Numbered from the stretch's first letter, positions 1 through 9,452 are shown. The stretch is DNA of 64,000 nucleotides from Bacteroidales bacterium UBA5536 (GCA_002426795.1 DINQ01000011.1:62001-126000), one strand, 5' to 3'. The notes: generated by a model from the sequence alone, not told the origin. Translations and numbers: made by a program.

Positions 1-1
1 C

Positions 2-247
2 AACAACCTCGTTGCCGAAGTTAAAATGCTCATCGAAAAAGCTCCAAAAGGCAAAGAAGGCAAAGAAGTTCTTGCTGCCATCACCAGCGACCTCACTTTG
101 GTTGAATTATCACTGAACGAAGTTTCAACTTTGATCAACAACAACGACTTCCTGACAGCTATCGACAAAGTGAAAGCTGCTACTGAAAAAGCCAATATGC
201 TGAAAACAGAATTGGAAGAAGCTATTGCCAAAAAAGGCAAACGCTAA
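2..247 (+). CDS. Helical protein of unknown function, 3' end only
   Basis: This is the C-terminal part (about 81 codons) of a gene that begins before the window; the reading frame is open from base 2, so the first ATG at 26 is an internal methionine and not a start. The visible residues are rich in Lys, Glu, Leu and Ala and would form amphipathic helices; the tail is strongly basic (AIAKKGKR). No domain is recognised. It resembles in style the helical N-terminal half of the next gene, which may mean that both act at the cell envelope, but this is only inference. A strong intrinsic terminator follows 62 bases after the stop, so the gene ends its transcription unit. Confidence 0.6.
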   Translation, partial: NNLVAEVKMLIEKAPKGKEGKEVLAAITSDLTLVELSLNEVSTLINNNDFLTAIDKVKAATEKANMLKTELEEAIAKKGKR

Positions 248-308
248 TCTCAAGTCTGAAAAACACATAGATTTGCCAAACTAAAGGCAGATCCGAACAA
301 TTCAAAAA

Positions 309-338
309 CCTCGGAGCCCAAACGCTCCGGGGTTTTTT
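309..338 (+). terminator. Rho-independent terminator
   Basis: A 9-bp stem (CCTCGGAGC with GCTCCGGGG, one G-T wobble) with a 6-base loop at 318-323 is followed directly by six T. It closes the partial gene that ends at 247 and separates it from the L,D-transpeptidase genes. Confidence 0.9.
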
Positions 339-360
339 CAAACAAAATAAAGCTGAACCG

Positions 361-1476
361 ATGGCCAAGCGCAGCAAAACAAAAAAAATACTTCTCATCC
401 TACTTTCATTTTTCTTGGTGGCAGCATTAGTGGTTGCCTACCTATATTACACAGCCGATGAACCACCCATCGAGGTGATCGACCAGGCCCGTCAGGAGCT
501 CAGCAACGCCGAACAGGCCGAGGCCAAGCGCTATGCTCCGGTAGAACTGGCGCAGGCCATGGCTCTCTACGACAGTGCACGCAACGAGTGGCAGCTGCAA
601 AACAAAAAATATTTCTTCCTGCGAAAGTTCGACAAAGTGCGCACACTGGCCATGGCTGCAATCGACTCAGCTCGAACAGCGCTCACCAGCTCTCTCGAGC
701 AGAAAAGTGGACTACACCAGGACCTGGCCAAAAAAATGAAAACCATCGAAAGTCGTTTGCGGACCTTCGAAAAAAAATACGCCAAACTTCCGCTCAAGAA
801 ATCTATCAGAGACAATTACACCAACGCCCATTTACGGTATGTTGAAGCCGAACAGGCTTATCTGAGAGCAGCCTACCAGGAAGCAGGCATCAATCTGGAT
901 GAAGCTTTGCGGCTGATTACACTTGCAAACAAGGCATCTACTGCCTATCTGGAAGATTATTTTAAGGCTTCCGGTCAATGGCAAAGCTGGGCAAGCGAGA
1001 CCATCGCCTGGTCGAAAAAAAACAAAGCCTGGGTCTTCATCGCCGATAAATATGCCCATGAATGTTATCTATACAAAAATGGCACGTTGAAGCATACATT
1101 TAAGATTGAAATGGGGTCGAACTGGATTGGCCCAAAACTCTACAAAGGCGATCTGGCCACACCTGAAGGAAAGTACCAAATCAGTAAGAAAAAATCGGGT
1201 GTGCTCACAAAATATTATAAAGCCCTGCTGATCAACTATCCCAATGAGCAGGACAAAGCAAGATACAACGACAACCTGCGTAACGGATTGATCCCGCACA
1301 AAGGCATTGGCAACCTGATCGAAATACATGGTGGTGGCGGAAAAGGCGTCAACTGGACAGATGGTTGTATTGCCCTCACCAACGAAGAAATGGATATCAT
1401 TTATTCAGTGCTGCCCAGCGGAACACCCGTAACCATTGTTGGCAGCCTGCGCAAGCTCAACGAATTAAGCAATTAA
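361..1476 (+). CDS. Membrane-anchored L,D-transpeptidase (YkuD) with helical stalk
   Basis: Predicted to form or edit 3-3 peptidoglycan cross-links, or to attach a protein to peptidoglycan, in the periplasm. The 371-residue protein has an N-terminal membrane anchor (about residues 10-30), an alpha-helical region of repeated Ala/Glu/Tyr segments (about 35-200, similar in style to DUF4398 helices), and a C-terminal YkuD domain (about 222-365). The catalytic signature is visible as IEIHGGGG (His323) and WTDGCIAL (Cys336). The start ATG at 361 has no clear Shine-Dalgarno site, as is usual in this phylum. A second YkuD gene follows 12 bases after the stop, so the two are probably one operon. The family call is firm; the exact cross-link is not known. 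Confidence 0.88.
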   Translation: MAKRSKTKKILLILLSFFLVAALVVAYLYYTADEPPIEVIDQARQELSNAEQAEAKRYAPVELAQAMALYDSARNEWQLQNKKYFFLRKFDKVRTLAMAAIDSARTALTSSLEQKSGLHQDLAKKMKTIESRLRTFEKKYAKLPLKKSIRDNYTNAHLRYVEAEQAYLRAAYQEAGINLDEALRLITLANKASTAYLEDYFKASGQWQSWASETIAWSKKNKAWVFIADKYAHECYLYKNGTLKHTFKIEMGSNWIGPKLYKGDLATPEGKYQISKKKSGVLTKYYKALLINYPNEQDKARYNDNLRNGLIPHKGIGNLIEIHGGGGKGVNWTDGCIALTNEEMDIIYSVLPSGTPVTIVGSLRKLNELSN

Positions 1477-1488
1477 CATTCGCGTCGA

Positions 1489-2181
1489 ATGGAAACACCT
1501 CACACAGCAGCCTCGCACACATCCTTCAAGGTATTCTTGATCGGACTGGCATTTTCAATCCCGCTCCTGCTTGTTGTGCTGCTGCAAGGCAACACACTCA
1601 GCGATGTGGTTTACGGATGGAAACACCCATCTGCACAACAGCTAACTGAAACTACTGAAGTTAAGCCAACACTCGCAGAGCAAAAAAGCGTTTTGAAAAA
1701 AATAGAAAAAACCGAAGCAGAACTCAGGCTTTTTGTGCCACAAAAGCCCTATCTGATTGTCAACACCACTACCAACACATTCAGGTTGATGCAAAAAGAC
1801 CAGACCATCCGCAGTGGCATGTGCTCAACTGGCAGCTATACCATGCTCAAAGGAAAAAAGGAACAAAAATGGGTATTCAAAACACCGCGTGGCATGCTAC
1901 AGATCAGAAACAAGACGAAAGATCCTGTCTGGAAAAAACCCGACTGGGCCTTTATCGAAGAAGGCTTGCCGGTGCCATCGCCCAACCATCCTTCACGCTT
2001 TGATTACGGAACGCTTGGCGACTATTCTCTGGCGCTTGGCGACGGCTACCTGATCCATGGCACACTCTACAAACGGTTCCTCGGAATGTCGGTTACACAT
2101 GGCTGCATCCGCATGGGCGACGAAGACCTGGAAGCCACGTTCAAAAATTTACAAATCGGTTCAAAAGTTTATATCTACTAG
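1489..2181 (+). CDS. L,D-transpeptidase (YkuD), second of a pair
   Basis: A 230-residue protein with one N-terminal membrane segment (about residues 14-34), a short charged linker and a YkuD domain (about 85-230). The catalytic centre is canonical: LIHGT with His190 and SVTHGCIRMG with Cys206, followed by the usual acidic residue. It differs from its upstream neighbour in lacking the long helical stalk and in having the classical SHGC-like form of the active site, so the two probably act on different acceptors or at different distances from the membrane. It is followed after one base by a membrane protein of unknown function, which suggests co-transcription of all three. Confidence 0.9.
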   Translation: METPHTAASHTSFKVFLIGLAFSIPLLLVVLLQGNTLSDVVYGWKHPSAQQLTETTEVKPTLAEQKSVLKKIEKTEAELRLFVPQKPYLIVNTTTNTFRLMQKDQTIRSGMCSTGSYTMLKGKKEQKWVFKTPRGMLQIRNKTKDPVWKKPDWAFIEEGLPVPSPNHPSRFDYGTLGDYSLALGDGYLIHGTLYKRFLGMSVTHGCIRMGDEDLEATFKNLQIGSKVYIY

Positions 2182-2182
2182 T

Positions 2183-3043
2183 ATGAAAATCAATCAAGAC
2201 CACCTGGTTCAACTTCTGTATCAGGTACAGGCAAAAGCCTATGGTTTGCGCTATCAGCTACAAAGTAACAAGAAAAGCCGACTTGTATTCTTTGTCGGTT
2301 TATTCGTTTTGCCTGTGCTGATGCTTTTCCTGGTTTTCGCTTCTGCCTCATACACTTACAACCCCATGAGTGGCAGCTATGAAATAATCCAGGCCGATAC
2401 CACGGCATATAAAGTTGAGAACGATAGCGTCCTGAAAAAGCTTGTTGCTTTCCAACAGTTGCAAAACAAACTGAAACAGAAACAAAACGAACTCGAGCTG
2501 GCGCGTCAAGACTCTGTTTACCTGAAGATAAACCTGGCAGATAGCAGCCTGGTACTGGGCATCAAAGGCGTTGATGTGCATGATGTTCAATTGAAGCATA
2601 TTCGCGTCAGTCGCAATTTAAACCGCATGCTACCCGGCATCCGCAAACAATGGCAACAGCACATTTTTATGCTCGACAGCAGTGTGGCTACCATTGCCAA
2701 AGAGCCAATCATCGTGAAAAATGCACCCGATATGCCCGACGACTCAATGCCTGCGCCGATTCCAACCATCCACGATACTTTGCCGGTTCTGTACACCCTC
2801 TATTTTCATCCTTCGCTAATCGTGCAGATTGAACAACTCGAAGCCATCAACCCGGTGCACGACAAATTGATTCATGAATATTACACCGAAGCCCGGGTAC
2901 CTATACAATCGGGCGTGTTTGGTAAGCTGTTTTTCCGAAAGCACAAAGAAGCCGTTGTGGTGCATATGGCCATGCCGGCAGAAGATGCCAAATCCATTTA
3001 CCGTGCCATTCCAACCCGCGCGAAGGCCATCCTGAAAGAGTGA
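2183..3043 (+). CDS. Single-pass membrane protein of unknown function
   Basis: A 286-residue protein. The frame stays open further upstream inside the transpeptidase gene, but the ATG at 2183, one base after that gene's stop, gives a sensible short cytoplasmic head and is taken as the start. After about 28 basic residues comes one clear membrane segment (about residues 29-55), then a coiled-coil-like stretch rich in Gln, Lys and Leu, and a C-terminal domain with a proline-rich linker. No known domain or catalytic motif is seen. Its position as third gene of a unit with two L,D-transpeptidases suggests an envelope role such as a partner or regulator of cross-linking. Confidence 0.7.
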   Translation: MKINQDHLVQLLYQVQAKAYGLRYQLQSNKKSRLVFFVGLFVLPVLMLFLVFASASYTYNPMSGSYEIIQADTTAYKVENDSVLKKLVAFQQLQNKLKQKQNELELARQDSVYLKINLADSSLVLGIKGVDVHDVQLKHIRVSRNLNRMLPGIRKQWQQHIFMLDSSVATIAKEPIIVKNAPDMPDDSMPAPIPTIHDTLPVLYTLYFHPSLIVQIEQLEAINPVHDKLIHEYYTEARVPIQSGVFGKLFFRKHKEAVVVHMAMPAEDAKSIYRAIPTRAKAILKE

Positions 3044-3089
3044 TGCAAAAGGAGATTCAGAAGAGAATAGACCCGCAAGAAATAATAAC

Positions 3090-4130
3090 CTACAAAAGTC
3101 CCATCGCGCCGGCCAGCCAGGTCAGCGAAAATGAGAGGACAAACGACAGCAAAGGTGCAACCACCCATACAACCCAAAATTTATGGACGCTGCTCTTGCT
3201 GAAGATTTCCTTCCAACCCATCTTGGCACATCCAATAGCCAGGATAGCTCCGGTGTTGAGCTGAACAAGTGAGGTCGGAATCCCTTTGGTAACAGAAGCC
3301 AGCAGCAAAAGCGTGGCCGTGACGATAGAAATGACAGAAGCCGAGAGTGGACCCAATTCAACAATTTCCTTACCGGTCGAGCGTACAACCTTATAGCCAA
3401 GCAGCGAGCTGCCAATGCCAAAAGCGGGCGCAATTATCAGGATAGACAGCACCATAATGAGTTTGAAGTTGGCGTCCGTATTGCTGATATGCAGCTCATT
3501 CATGATCATCGAGGCGATAGGTCCGCTGGCATTGGCCACATTGTTGGTTCCGATGGCAAAAGCCACATACAACGAAGAGATAATCACCAAAGCCTGCAGG
3601 CCAGGATGATCGCGGATGGTGTCGAAACGAAAACGTGAGCGTTTTTTATGCATAGGCGGATATATGTATTTTCCGGCAGCATAGGTCAGGCCAAAAGCGA
3701 TTAAGGGCAGGATAAACCAGGTAGGCAGAATCTCATAAAACAGCTTGTCAGTTTTCAGTACATCAAAATAAAGGGCGGGGCCCGAAAGCGCAAAAACTGT
3801 TGACTGACTTGTCGATTGTGGGATTCCTAACAAATTGGCCATCAGCAACGAAAGTGCCACAGATAGCAAAACAATGGATGTTACTGTGATATCCATTGAT
3901 TGGGCTGGCATAATGCCGTTACCAAGCGTGATGGCTACATTTTTTCCACCTGTAACAGCCCCGATAAATACCATAATACCAAACAAACCCGGAATCAGGC
4001 TTCGCGGGATCAGGCTGGCGCCATAGGCTGCAGAAAATGCAGGTGAAGTACCACTCCCTCCCATGTTGATGGCGAGAAAAATGGCGATGAAAAAGGGTAA
4101 TAACAAGTGGCTGTAAACCGGATCGAGCAT
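3090..4130 (-). CDS. PiT-family inorganic anion transporter (phosphate or sulfate permease)
   Basis: A 346-residue polytopic membrane protein of the PiT (SLC20-like) family, which moves inorganic phosphate, or in CysP-like members sulfate, across the inner membrane with a cation. The second signature is clear (GTNNVANASGP), and the first is present in a divergent form (NMGGSGTSPAFSAAYGAS). About ten hydrophobic segments can be counted. It is shorter than enterobacterial PitA (about 500 residues) because the large central loop is missing, which is common in Bacteroidota members. It is convergent with the gene ending at 3043. Substrate is not decided by the sequence; no pho or cys genes are nearby. 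Confidence 0.82.
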   Translation of the reverse strand: MLDPVYSHLLLPFFIAIFLAINMGGSGTSPAFSAAYGASLIPRSLIPGLFGIMVFIGAVTGGKNVAITLGNGIMPAQSMDITVTSIVLLSVALSLLMANLLGIPQSTSQSTVFALSGPALYFDVLKTDKLFYEILPTWFILPLIAFGLTYAAGKYIYPPMHKKRSRFRFDTIRDHPGLQALVIISSLYVAFAIGTNNVANASGPIASMIMNELHISNTDANFKLIMVLSILIIAPAFGIGSSLLGYKVVRSTGKEIVELGPLSASVISIVTATLLLLASVTKGIPTSLVQLNTGAILAIGCAKMGWKEIFSKSSVHKFWVVWVVAPLLSFVLSFSLTWLAGAMGLL

Positions 4131-4212
4131 GCGTCTGGCTTTTACATTTCAATACAAAGTAACGGCTTTTTAGTGTGATTTGGAAGCCGTGGGCAAAGGA
4201 TTTTTTTGCTGC

Positions 4213-5514
4213 CTATTGAGCCAGCACCAGATAATAGTTTTTCTTGCCTTTTTGCACAAGTATATACCTATTGTTGAGCAGGTCGGCCTCTCCAACGAAC
4301 TTCGATTCATCCACTTTTTCCTTGTTCACCGAGATACCATTGTCCTTCAGCATGCGCCTTGCCTCACCTTTCGATGGGAAAATTTCGGTATGTGTCACCA
4401 AAAACTCAACGATATCCAGGTTTTCCTTTAAAGCTTCCATGCTGACATTGGCCCGGGGCACACCTTCGAAAACACTCAGCAAGGTCGATTCATTCAATTT
4501 GTGCAGAGCCTCGGTTGTGCCCTTGCCAAACAAGATTTGTGAAGCTTCTTCGGCCATCTGAAGGTCGTCTTCCGAATGGACACGGATGGTGATTTCGCGG
4601 GCCAGTGTCTTTTGCAGCAAGCGTTGGTGCGGTGCCTCAGCATGTTCGGCAACAATTTTCTCTATTTCTTCCCGACTCAGTAAAGTAAATATTTTAATGT
4701 ATTTGGCCGCGTCTTCATCGGAACAATTGAGCCAAAACTGGTAGAAAGCATAAGGCGATGTTTTCTCGGGATCGAGCCAGATATTGCCTGTTTCGGTTTT
4801 GCCAAACTTACCGCCATCGGCTTTGGTAATCAACGGGCAGGTCAGGGCAAAAGCATCTTCCTCGTTGCCAAGCTTGCGTCGGATCAACTCCGTTCCGGTG
4901 GTGATGTTTCCCCACTGATCAGAACCGCCCATCTGCAGCTTGCAGTTTTTGTGCTGGTACAGATGCAAAAAATCGTAGCCTTGCACCAGCTGATAAGTGA
5001 ACTCGGTAAACGACATCCCAGACCCGCTTTCGGGCGACAGTCGTTTCTTTACAGAGTCTTTTGACATCATATAATTCACGGTGATATGCTTGCCCACATC
5101 GCGGATGAAATCCAAAAAACTGAAATCTTTCATCCAGTCGTAATTGTTCACCATTTCGGCGCGGTTGGGGGCGTCGGTATCGAAGTCGAGCAGTTTCCTG
5201 AGCTGTTTTTTCAGACATTCCTGGTTATGTCTTAAAGTTTCTTCGTCGAGCAGGTTGCGTTCTTCCGATTTTCCTGAAGGGTCGCCGATCATCCCCGTGG
5301 CTCCGCCCACCAGCACGATGGGTTTATGCCCGCTGCGCTGCAGATGCTTCAGCATCATTACACCCACCAGATGGCCGATATGCAGCGAATCGGCAGTAGG
5401 ATCAATCCCCACATAAGCCGTTGTCATTTCTTTGAGCAGTTGTTCTTCGGTTCCGGGTGTCACATCATGGATCATCCCCCTCCAGCGCAGTTCTTCAATA
5501 AAGTTGCTTTGCAT
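4213..5514 (-). CDS. tyrS: Tyrosyl-tRNA synthetase
   Basis: Class I synthetase that charges tRNA-Tyr. The frame is open to 5565, but the ATG at 5514 gives the usual N-terminus (MQSNFIEELRWRG) and a 433-residue protein of normal TyrRS length; a TAnnTTTG promoter element lies 23-30 bases upstream of it. The HIGH motif is at residues 45-48 (LHIGHL), the KMSKS-type loop appears as KFGKT at 236-240, the form typical of bacterial TyrRS, and the C-terminal S4 RNA-binding domain is seen around FPSKGEARRMLKDNG. Nothing unusual is noted. Confidence 0.97.
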   Translation of the reverse strand: MQSNFIEELRWRGMIHDVTPGTEEQLLKEMTTAYVGIDPTADSLHIGHLVGVMMLKHLQRSGHKPIVLVGGATGMIGDPSGKSEERNLLDEETLRHNQECLKKQLRKLLDFDTDAPNRAEMVNNYDWMKDFSFLDFIRDVGKHITVNYMMSKDSVKKRLSPESGSGMSFTEFTYQLVQGYDFLHLYQHKNCKLQMGGSDQWGNITTGTELIRRKLGNEEDAFALTCPLITKADGGKFGKTETGNIWLDPEKTSPYAFYQFWLNCSDEDAAKYIKIFTLLSREEIEKIVAEHAEAPHQRLLQKTLAREITIRVHSEDDLQMAEEASQILFGKGTTEALHKLNESTLLSVFEGVPRANVSMEALKENLDIVEFLVTHTEIFPSKGEARRMLKDNGISVNKEKVDESKFVGEADLLNNRYILVQKGKKNYYLVLAQ

Positions 5515-5536
5515 GTCAGCTGATTTGTAAAAAGTG

Positions 5537-5544
5537 CAAAGATA
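5537..5544 (-). promoter_or_regulatory. -7 promoter element of tyrS
   Basis: On the minus strand the bases read TATCTTTG, an exact match to the Bacteroidota -7 consensus TAnnTTTG, 22 bases before the tyrS start codon. No good TTG element is found at 19-21 bases upstream, so the promoter is judged from the -7 box alone. The implied leader is about 16 bases. Confidence 0.5.
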
Positions 5545-5605
5545 GCAGCTTTCAGCAAAAAACATGGGCCATCAAACAACAGACGGCATTTTTTACGAGC
5601 TTTGT

Positions 5606-8116
5606 CTATTGTGCTTTCACCTTTACAAAACGGCCTGTATAATAGTTGTCATCACTTCTGATGATGTAGGTGCCTTCGGGTAAATCCTGGATGCTAACCG
5701 GACGATCCAATCCAGTTCCGCTTTTTACCAACTGACCACTCAGGTTGATGATTTCCCATTGCACGCCTGCTTTTCCGGCGGCCACACTTATCGCATTGCT
5801 GGCAGGACTGGGATAAACTTTCAGCTTTTGAGCCATGTTGTGCTCTAAACCAACCGTACCCATCAGCAAGGTGTCAATTGAAATAGATTGGATCGATCGG
5901 GCAAAGGTACCTGCAACCAATCTGTTGTTCACATAATCAATATCCATGTCGAAAATGATCAGATTGGGCATGTCTCCGGCCTTGTCCCAGCTTTCGCCAC
6001 CATCTTCTGTGTAGAACACGCCTGCATCAGTTCCGACAAAAAGAACCATATCACTTGTTTCGTGCAGGGTTTGAATGCTGTTTACACCAATCTCGGGCAT
6101 GTTGCCGGCAACCGAATACCAATCGGCACCAAAATTGTCAGAAGCATGGATCAGGGGTGTATTATCGCCATCGCGATAACCGGAATGAACCACAAAAACC
6201 CGGCCTTCAACCGCGTCAGAGGCAACAATGTCAGTTACATAGCGATCGGGCAATCCTGCTGTGATATTGGTCCAGTTGCCGCCGGCATTCTGACTGACCC
6301 AAACCCGACCGTCGGAGGTTCCTGCATACAACACATCCGCATTGATAGGTGATTCGGCCAGGGTTGAAATCACATGCCGGTTGGCCGGATAGAAATTTGG
6401 CGGACCAGTCAGTTCGTCCGAAATCGACTGCCAGAATGAATTGGGCCCGTTTGAGGCCCTGTAAACCTTGGTCGTGCCGGTATAAAGCACCTGCGAATTA
6501 TGACTGCTCATCATCAAAGGAGCGTCCCAGCCTACTCTTTCGCTGCCAATACCAGAAGTGAAATCGTCGAAGCCAAAACCGTTTTGCACATAGATCAAGC
6601 CGTTTTGTGTCATAGCATAAAACACCGAGGGGTTGCTCCAGTCGTACAAACACTGGAAGCCATCACCACCAAGAAGTCTGGGCCAGTTATCGGCTGTTTG
6701 GTAGCTGCCGCTTGCGGTGCCGTTGTCCTGCATCCCGCCGGCATAAACACCCGGAATGTGTGGGTTCACGTCAATACGGTAAAATTGCGAAATTGGCAGG
6801 TACGACTTGTACTGCCAGTTGTTGAAACTACTGCTTCCAGTGTAGAGTCCGCCATCAGTAGCCAGCCAAAGTTTGCCGGTGGGAGAATAAACCAGGTCGT
6901 GCATATCGGCATGAACCTCATAAGTGTACCAATCGGGGGTGCTCTGAAACCAGGAATTGCCACCATTGTTGGACGTATGCAACTCAACACCTGCCACCGA
7001 CACTTGATCGGCATTGGCCGGATTCACCACAATACGACCAAAATACCATCCAAAGCCGCCCTGGGTACCCTGCAAACCGGAACTGTTCAACTCGGTCCAG
7101 CTGTCGCCAAAATCGTTTGAACGGTAAACACCTTCTATCTCGTAACTTGTCGGATCAACAAAGCTGACATAAACCACTCCGGGATCGGAAATGGAGACAT
7201 CCAAAGCAGCTCTCACCAGGTTGCCACCCGGCAAGCCATTCGACAATTCTTCCCAGGTGTCGCCTCCATCGGTAGATCGGTAAACGCGGCCTTCAGGCCC
7301 TGACGTAATAGAAACCTGGTTGTTGCGGATACGGTTCCAGCCACCGGCAAAGATAGTATCGGGAAAATCGGGATGGAAAACCAGTGAGCTGACACCGGCT
7401 TGAGGCGATAAAAACAAGACTTTTTCCCAGCTGAGGCCACCATCAACTGAGCGATAGACTCCACGATTTTCATCTTCGTAATAAGGAGTGCCCATCGAAG
7501 CCACATATAAAATATCAGAATCGTCAGGATGCACCAGGATTTTACTGATGATACCAACATCCGCAAGACCGAGCAATTCCCAGCTCAATCCACCATCGGC
7601 TGATTTGTAAACACCACTGCCTGTTTTGGGCGTGCTGCTGATATTGGGATCGCCAGTGCCCACGTAAATCACGTCGGTGTTTTGTGGATCATAAGCCACC
7701 GATCCGATCGACATGCTGGCAAAGATGTCACCGCTGCTTTCCCAGCTTTCGGCTGCATCAGTGGTTTTGAAGATACCACCCGCGCTGGTCCCAATGATAA
7801 TTTCGTCTTCGTTGTTGGGGTTGATGGCAATGCAATTGACACGCCCGCCAATGTTCAGCGGACCTTCGACCCTCCAGCTCACATCGCTGCTTCTGCTGTT
7901 GGCGAATCGCATAGCAACATCCTGCATCACTGCATCATACTTCTGATCGTCGAAGCTGATGTTGGGATAAGTCCAACGTTCCCAGAGATACTCAGCCGGG
8001 CCATAGGCGTTAAAATCTTTGGCTTCTTCAGCCTCTTTTTTTTGCTCTGTGCTGCAAGCGGCAAAAGCCGTCAGCAACACGAAAAATATCAGGATTTTTT
8101 TTGTCATCATATGCAT
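5606..8116 (-). CDS. Secreted Asp-box beta-propeller lipoprotein with T9SS sorting domain
   Basis: A protein of about 836 residues. The N-terminus carries a lipoprotein signal with the lipobox AFAAC. The body contains roughly nine Asp-box (BNR/sortilin-type) repeats such as SADGGLSWE, STDGGDTWEE and TEDGGESWD, which predict a seven- to ten-bladed VPS10/xyloglucanase-like propeller. The last 75 residues are a T9SS type A sorting domain (LKVYPSPASN, then EGTYIIRSDD and a basic end), so the protein is expected to be exported through the outer membrane. Three ATGs lie in the first four codons (8116, 8110, 8107). No catalytic residues of a known glycosidase can be assigned, so binding or structural roles are equally possible. 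Having both a lipobox and a T9SS tail is unusual. Confidence 0.8.
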   Translation of the reverse strand: MHMMTKKILIFFVLLTAFAACSTEQKKEAEEAKDFNAYGPAEYLWERWTYPNISFDDQKYDAVMQDVAMRFANSRSSDVSWRVEGPLNIGGRVNCIAINPNNEDEIIIGTSAGGIFKTTDAAESWESSGDIFASMSIGSVAYDPQNTDVIYVGTGDPNISSTPKTGSGVYKSADGGLSWELLGLADVGIISKILVHPDDSDILYVASMGTPYYEDENRGVYRSVDGGLSWEKVLFLSPQAGVSSLVFHPDFPDTIFAGGWNRIRNNQVSITSGPEGRVYRSTDGGDTWEELSNGLPGGNLVRAALDVSISDPGVVYVSFVDPTSYEIEGVYRSNDFGDSWTELNSSGLQGTQGGFGWYFGRIVVNPANADQVSVAGVELHTSNNGGNSWFQSTPDWYTYEVHADMHDLVYSPTGKLWLATDGGLYTGSSSFNNWQYKSYLPISQFYRIDVNPHIPGVYAGGMQDNGTASGSYQTADNWPRLLGGDGFQCLYDWSNPSVFYAMTQNGLIYVQNGFGFDDFTSGIGSERVGWDAPLMMSSHNSQVLYTGTTKVYRASNGPNSFWQSISDELTGPPNFYPANRHVISTLAESPINADVLYAGTSDGRVWVSQNAGGNWTNITAGLPDRYVTDIVASDAVEGRVFVVHSGYRDGDNTPLIHASDNFGADWYSVAGNMPEIGVNSIQTLHETSDMVLFVGTDAGVFYTEDGGESWDKAGDMPNLIIFDMDIDYVNNRLVAGTFARSIQSISIDTLLMGTVGLEHNMAQKLKVYPSPASNAISVAAGKAGVQWEIINLSGQLVKSGTGLDRPVSIQDLPEGTYIIRSDDNYYTGRFVKVKAQ

Positions 8117-8316
8117 ATTTCCATCTTAGTTAGCCATCTCTTCTTTTGTTTACCTGCCAAATCTGCCTGGTAGCAGCCATTTTATTGCATTTTACCCGAC
8201 GGGACATCAAAGAAAGCAAACATTTCGCTTGTGTTGTAAAAAAATAAACAAGAAAGGCCAATTTGTGTTCAATCCAAAAAGGCTTCTTTACGAGATGCTT
8301 GTATGCATCAGTTCAC

Positions 8317-8324
8317 TACTTTTG
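8317..8324 (+). promoter_or_regulatory. -7 promoter element almost touching a start codon
   Basis: TACTTTTG fits the TAnnTTTG consensus and ends only four bases before the ATG at 8329. With the usual distance between this element and the transcription start, the mRNA would begin at or within a base or two of the start codon. The upstream -33 element is weak. Confidence 0.4.
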
Positions 8325-8328
8325 TGAC

Positions 8329-9342
8329 ATGATATACATCACAGGCGCAACGGGATTAGTAGGCTCGCATTTGCTGGCAGCGCTGGCTGCCAAAGACAAA
8401 CCTGTCAGGGCATTACGACGCGAAAACAGCGACTTATCGCTTGTAAAAAAAGTTTTTGCGCGGCAGTTTGAGGATGCTGAAGCGCAATTTGATCGAATTG
8501 AATGGGTGAATGGCGATGTGCTAGATTATTACTCATTGGAAGAAAGCCTTAGTGGAATCGATGAAATTTATCACTGCGCTGCTACCGTTTCTTTCCACAA
8601 ATCAGCCCACCAAGCCATGCTTCGGGTCAATATCAAAGGCACCGAAAACCTGGTAAACGCTGCACTGCACCAAGGCGTGAAAAAGTTCTGTCATGTGAGC
8701 TCCATTGCGGCTTTGGGTCGGGCCGAAAAGGGCGTTTTGGTTACTGAGCAAACCAACTGGAAAAGCTCGGGAAACAATTCAGTGTATGCCATTTCGAAAT
8801 ACGGGGCCGAACGGGAAGTGTGGCGTGGCATTGCTGAGGGCTTACAGGCGGTCATCATTATCCCATCTGTAATTCTGGGTGCAGGAAACTGGGACAGCGG
8901 CAGTGCCGAGCTGTTCAAACTTGTCGATCGCGGACTGAAGTTTTACACCAGCGGCATCAACGGTTTTGTGGATGTACATGATGTGGTAAGGACTATGCTG
9001 TATCTAATGGAAAATGAACATTTTGGCGAACGCTTTATCGTTTCGGCACAGGATGTCAGCTACAAGGAGTTTTTTGCGTTGATGGCCGAAAATCTGGGAA
9101 AAAAGCCACCAAACATCGCTGTAAACCCCTGGATGAGCGAAATAGCCTGGCGTTTGCTGGCAGTCAAATCAATGCTTACGGGTAAAGCTTCTGCGATCAC
9201 CCGCGAAACTGCCCGCACTGCCAGCAATAAGCATTATTACAGTTCAGAAAAACTGAAGCAGAAAACAGGATTTGTTTTTACGCCCATCGCACAAAGTATC
9301 GCGGATATCTGCACCATTTACAAGCAGGAAAACAGAAAATAA
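8329..9342 (+). CDS. NAD(P)-dependent epimerase/dehydratase (extended SDR)
   Basis: A 337-residue extended short-chain dehydrogenase. The frame is open upstream to 8263, but the ATG at 8329 places the beta1 strand and the dinucleotide-binding TGATGLVG (residues 6-13) at the very N-terminus, as usual in this family. The active-site pair is seen as YAISKYGAE (Tyr and Lys) and the preceding serine in VSSIAALG. Substrate residues do not allow a precise call; relatives act on nucleotide sugars, steroid-like 3-hydroxy compounds or flavonoids. It stands alone, followed at 110 bases by a flavodoxin gene. The mRNA may be leaderless. Confidence 0.85.
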   Translation: MIYITGATGLVGSHLLAALAAKDKPVRALRRENSDLSLVKKVFARQFEDAEAQFDRIEWVNGDVLDYYSLEESLSGIDEIYHCAATVSFHKSAHQAMLRVNIKGTENLVNAALHQGVKKFCHVSSIAALGRAEKGVLVTEQTNWKSSGNNSVYAISKYGAEREVWRGIAEGLQAVIIIPSVILGAGNWDSGSAELFKLVDRGLKFYTSGINGFVDVHDVVRTMLYLMENEHFGERFIVSAQDVSYKEFFALMAENLGKKPPNIAVNPWMSEIAWRLLAVKSMLTGKASAITRETARTASNKHYYSSEKLKQKTGFVFTPIAQSIADICTIYKQENRK

Positions 9343-9452
9343 TCGCCCTTTGGATTCTTTATTTATACACATTCTAAAAAAGACCCTTACAACTCAGGCC
9401 CGAATAATAGTCTTAATTTTACGCCATTAAATCCTGATCAATTCATACCACT

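Noticed and set aside
4150..4200. Hairpin ACGGCTT...AAGCCGT after tyrS as terminator
   Set aside because: No T run follows on the minus strand, and the loop is long.
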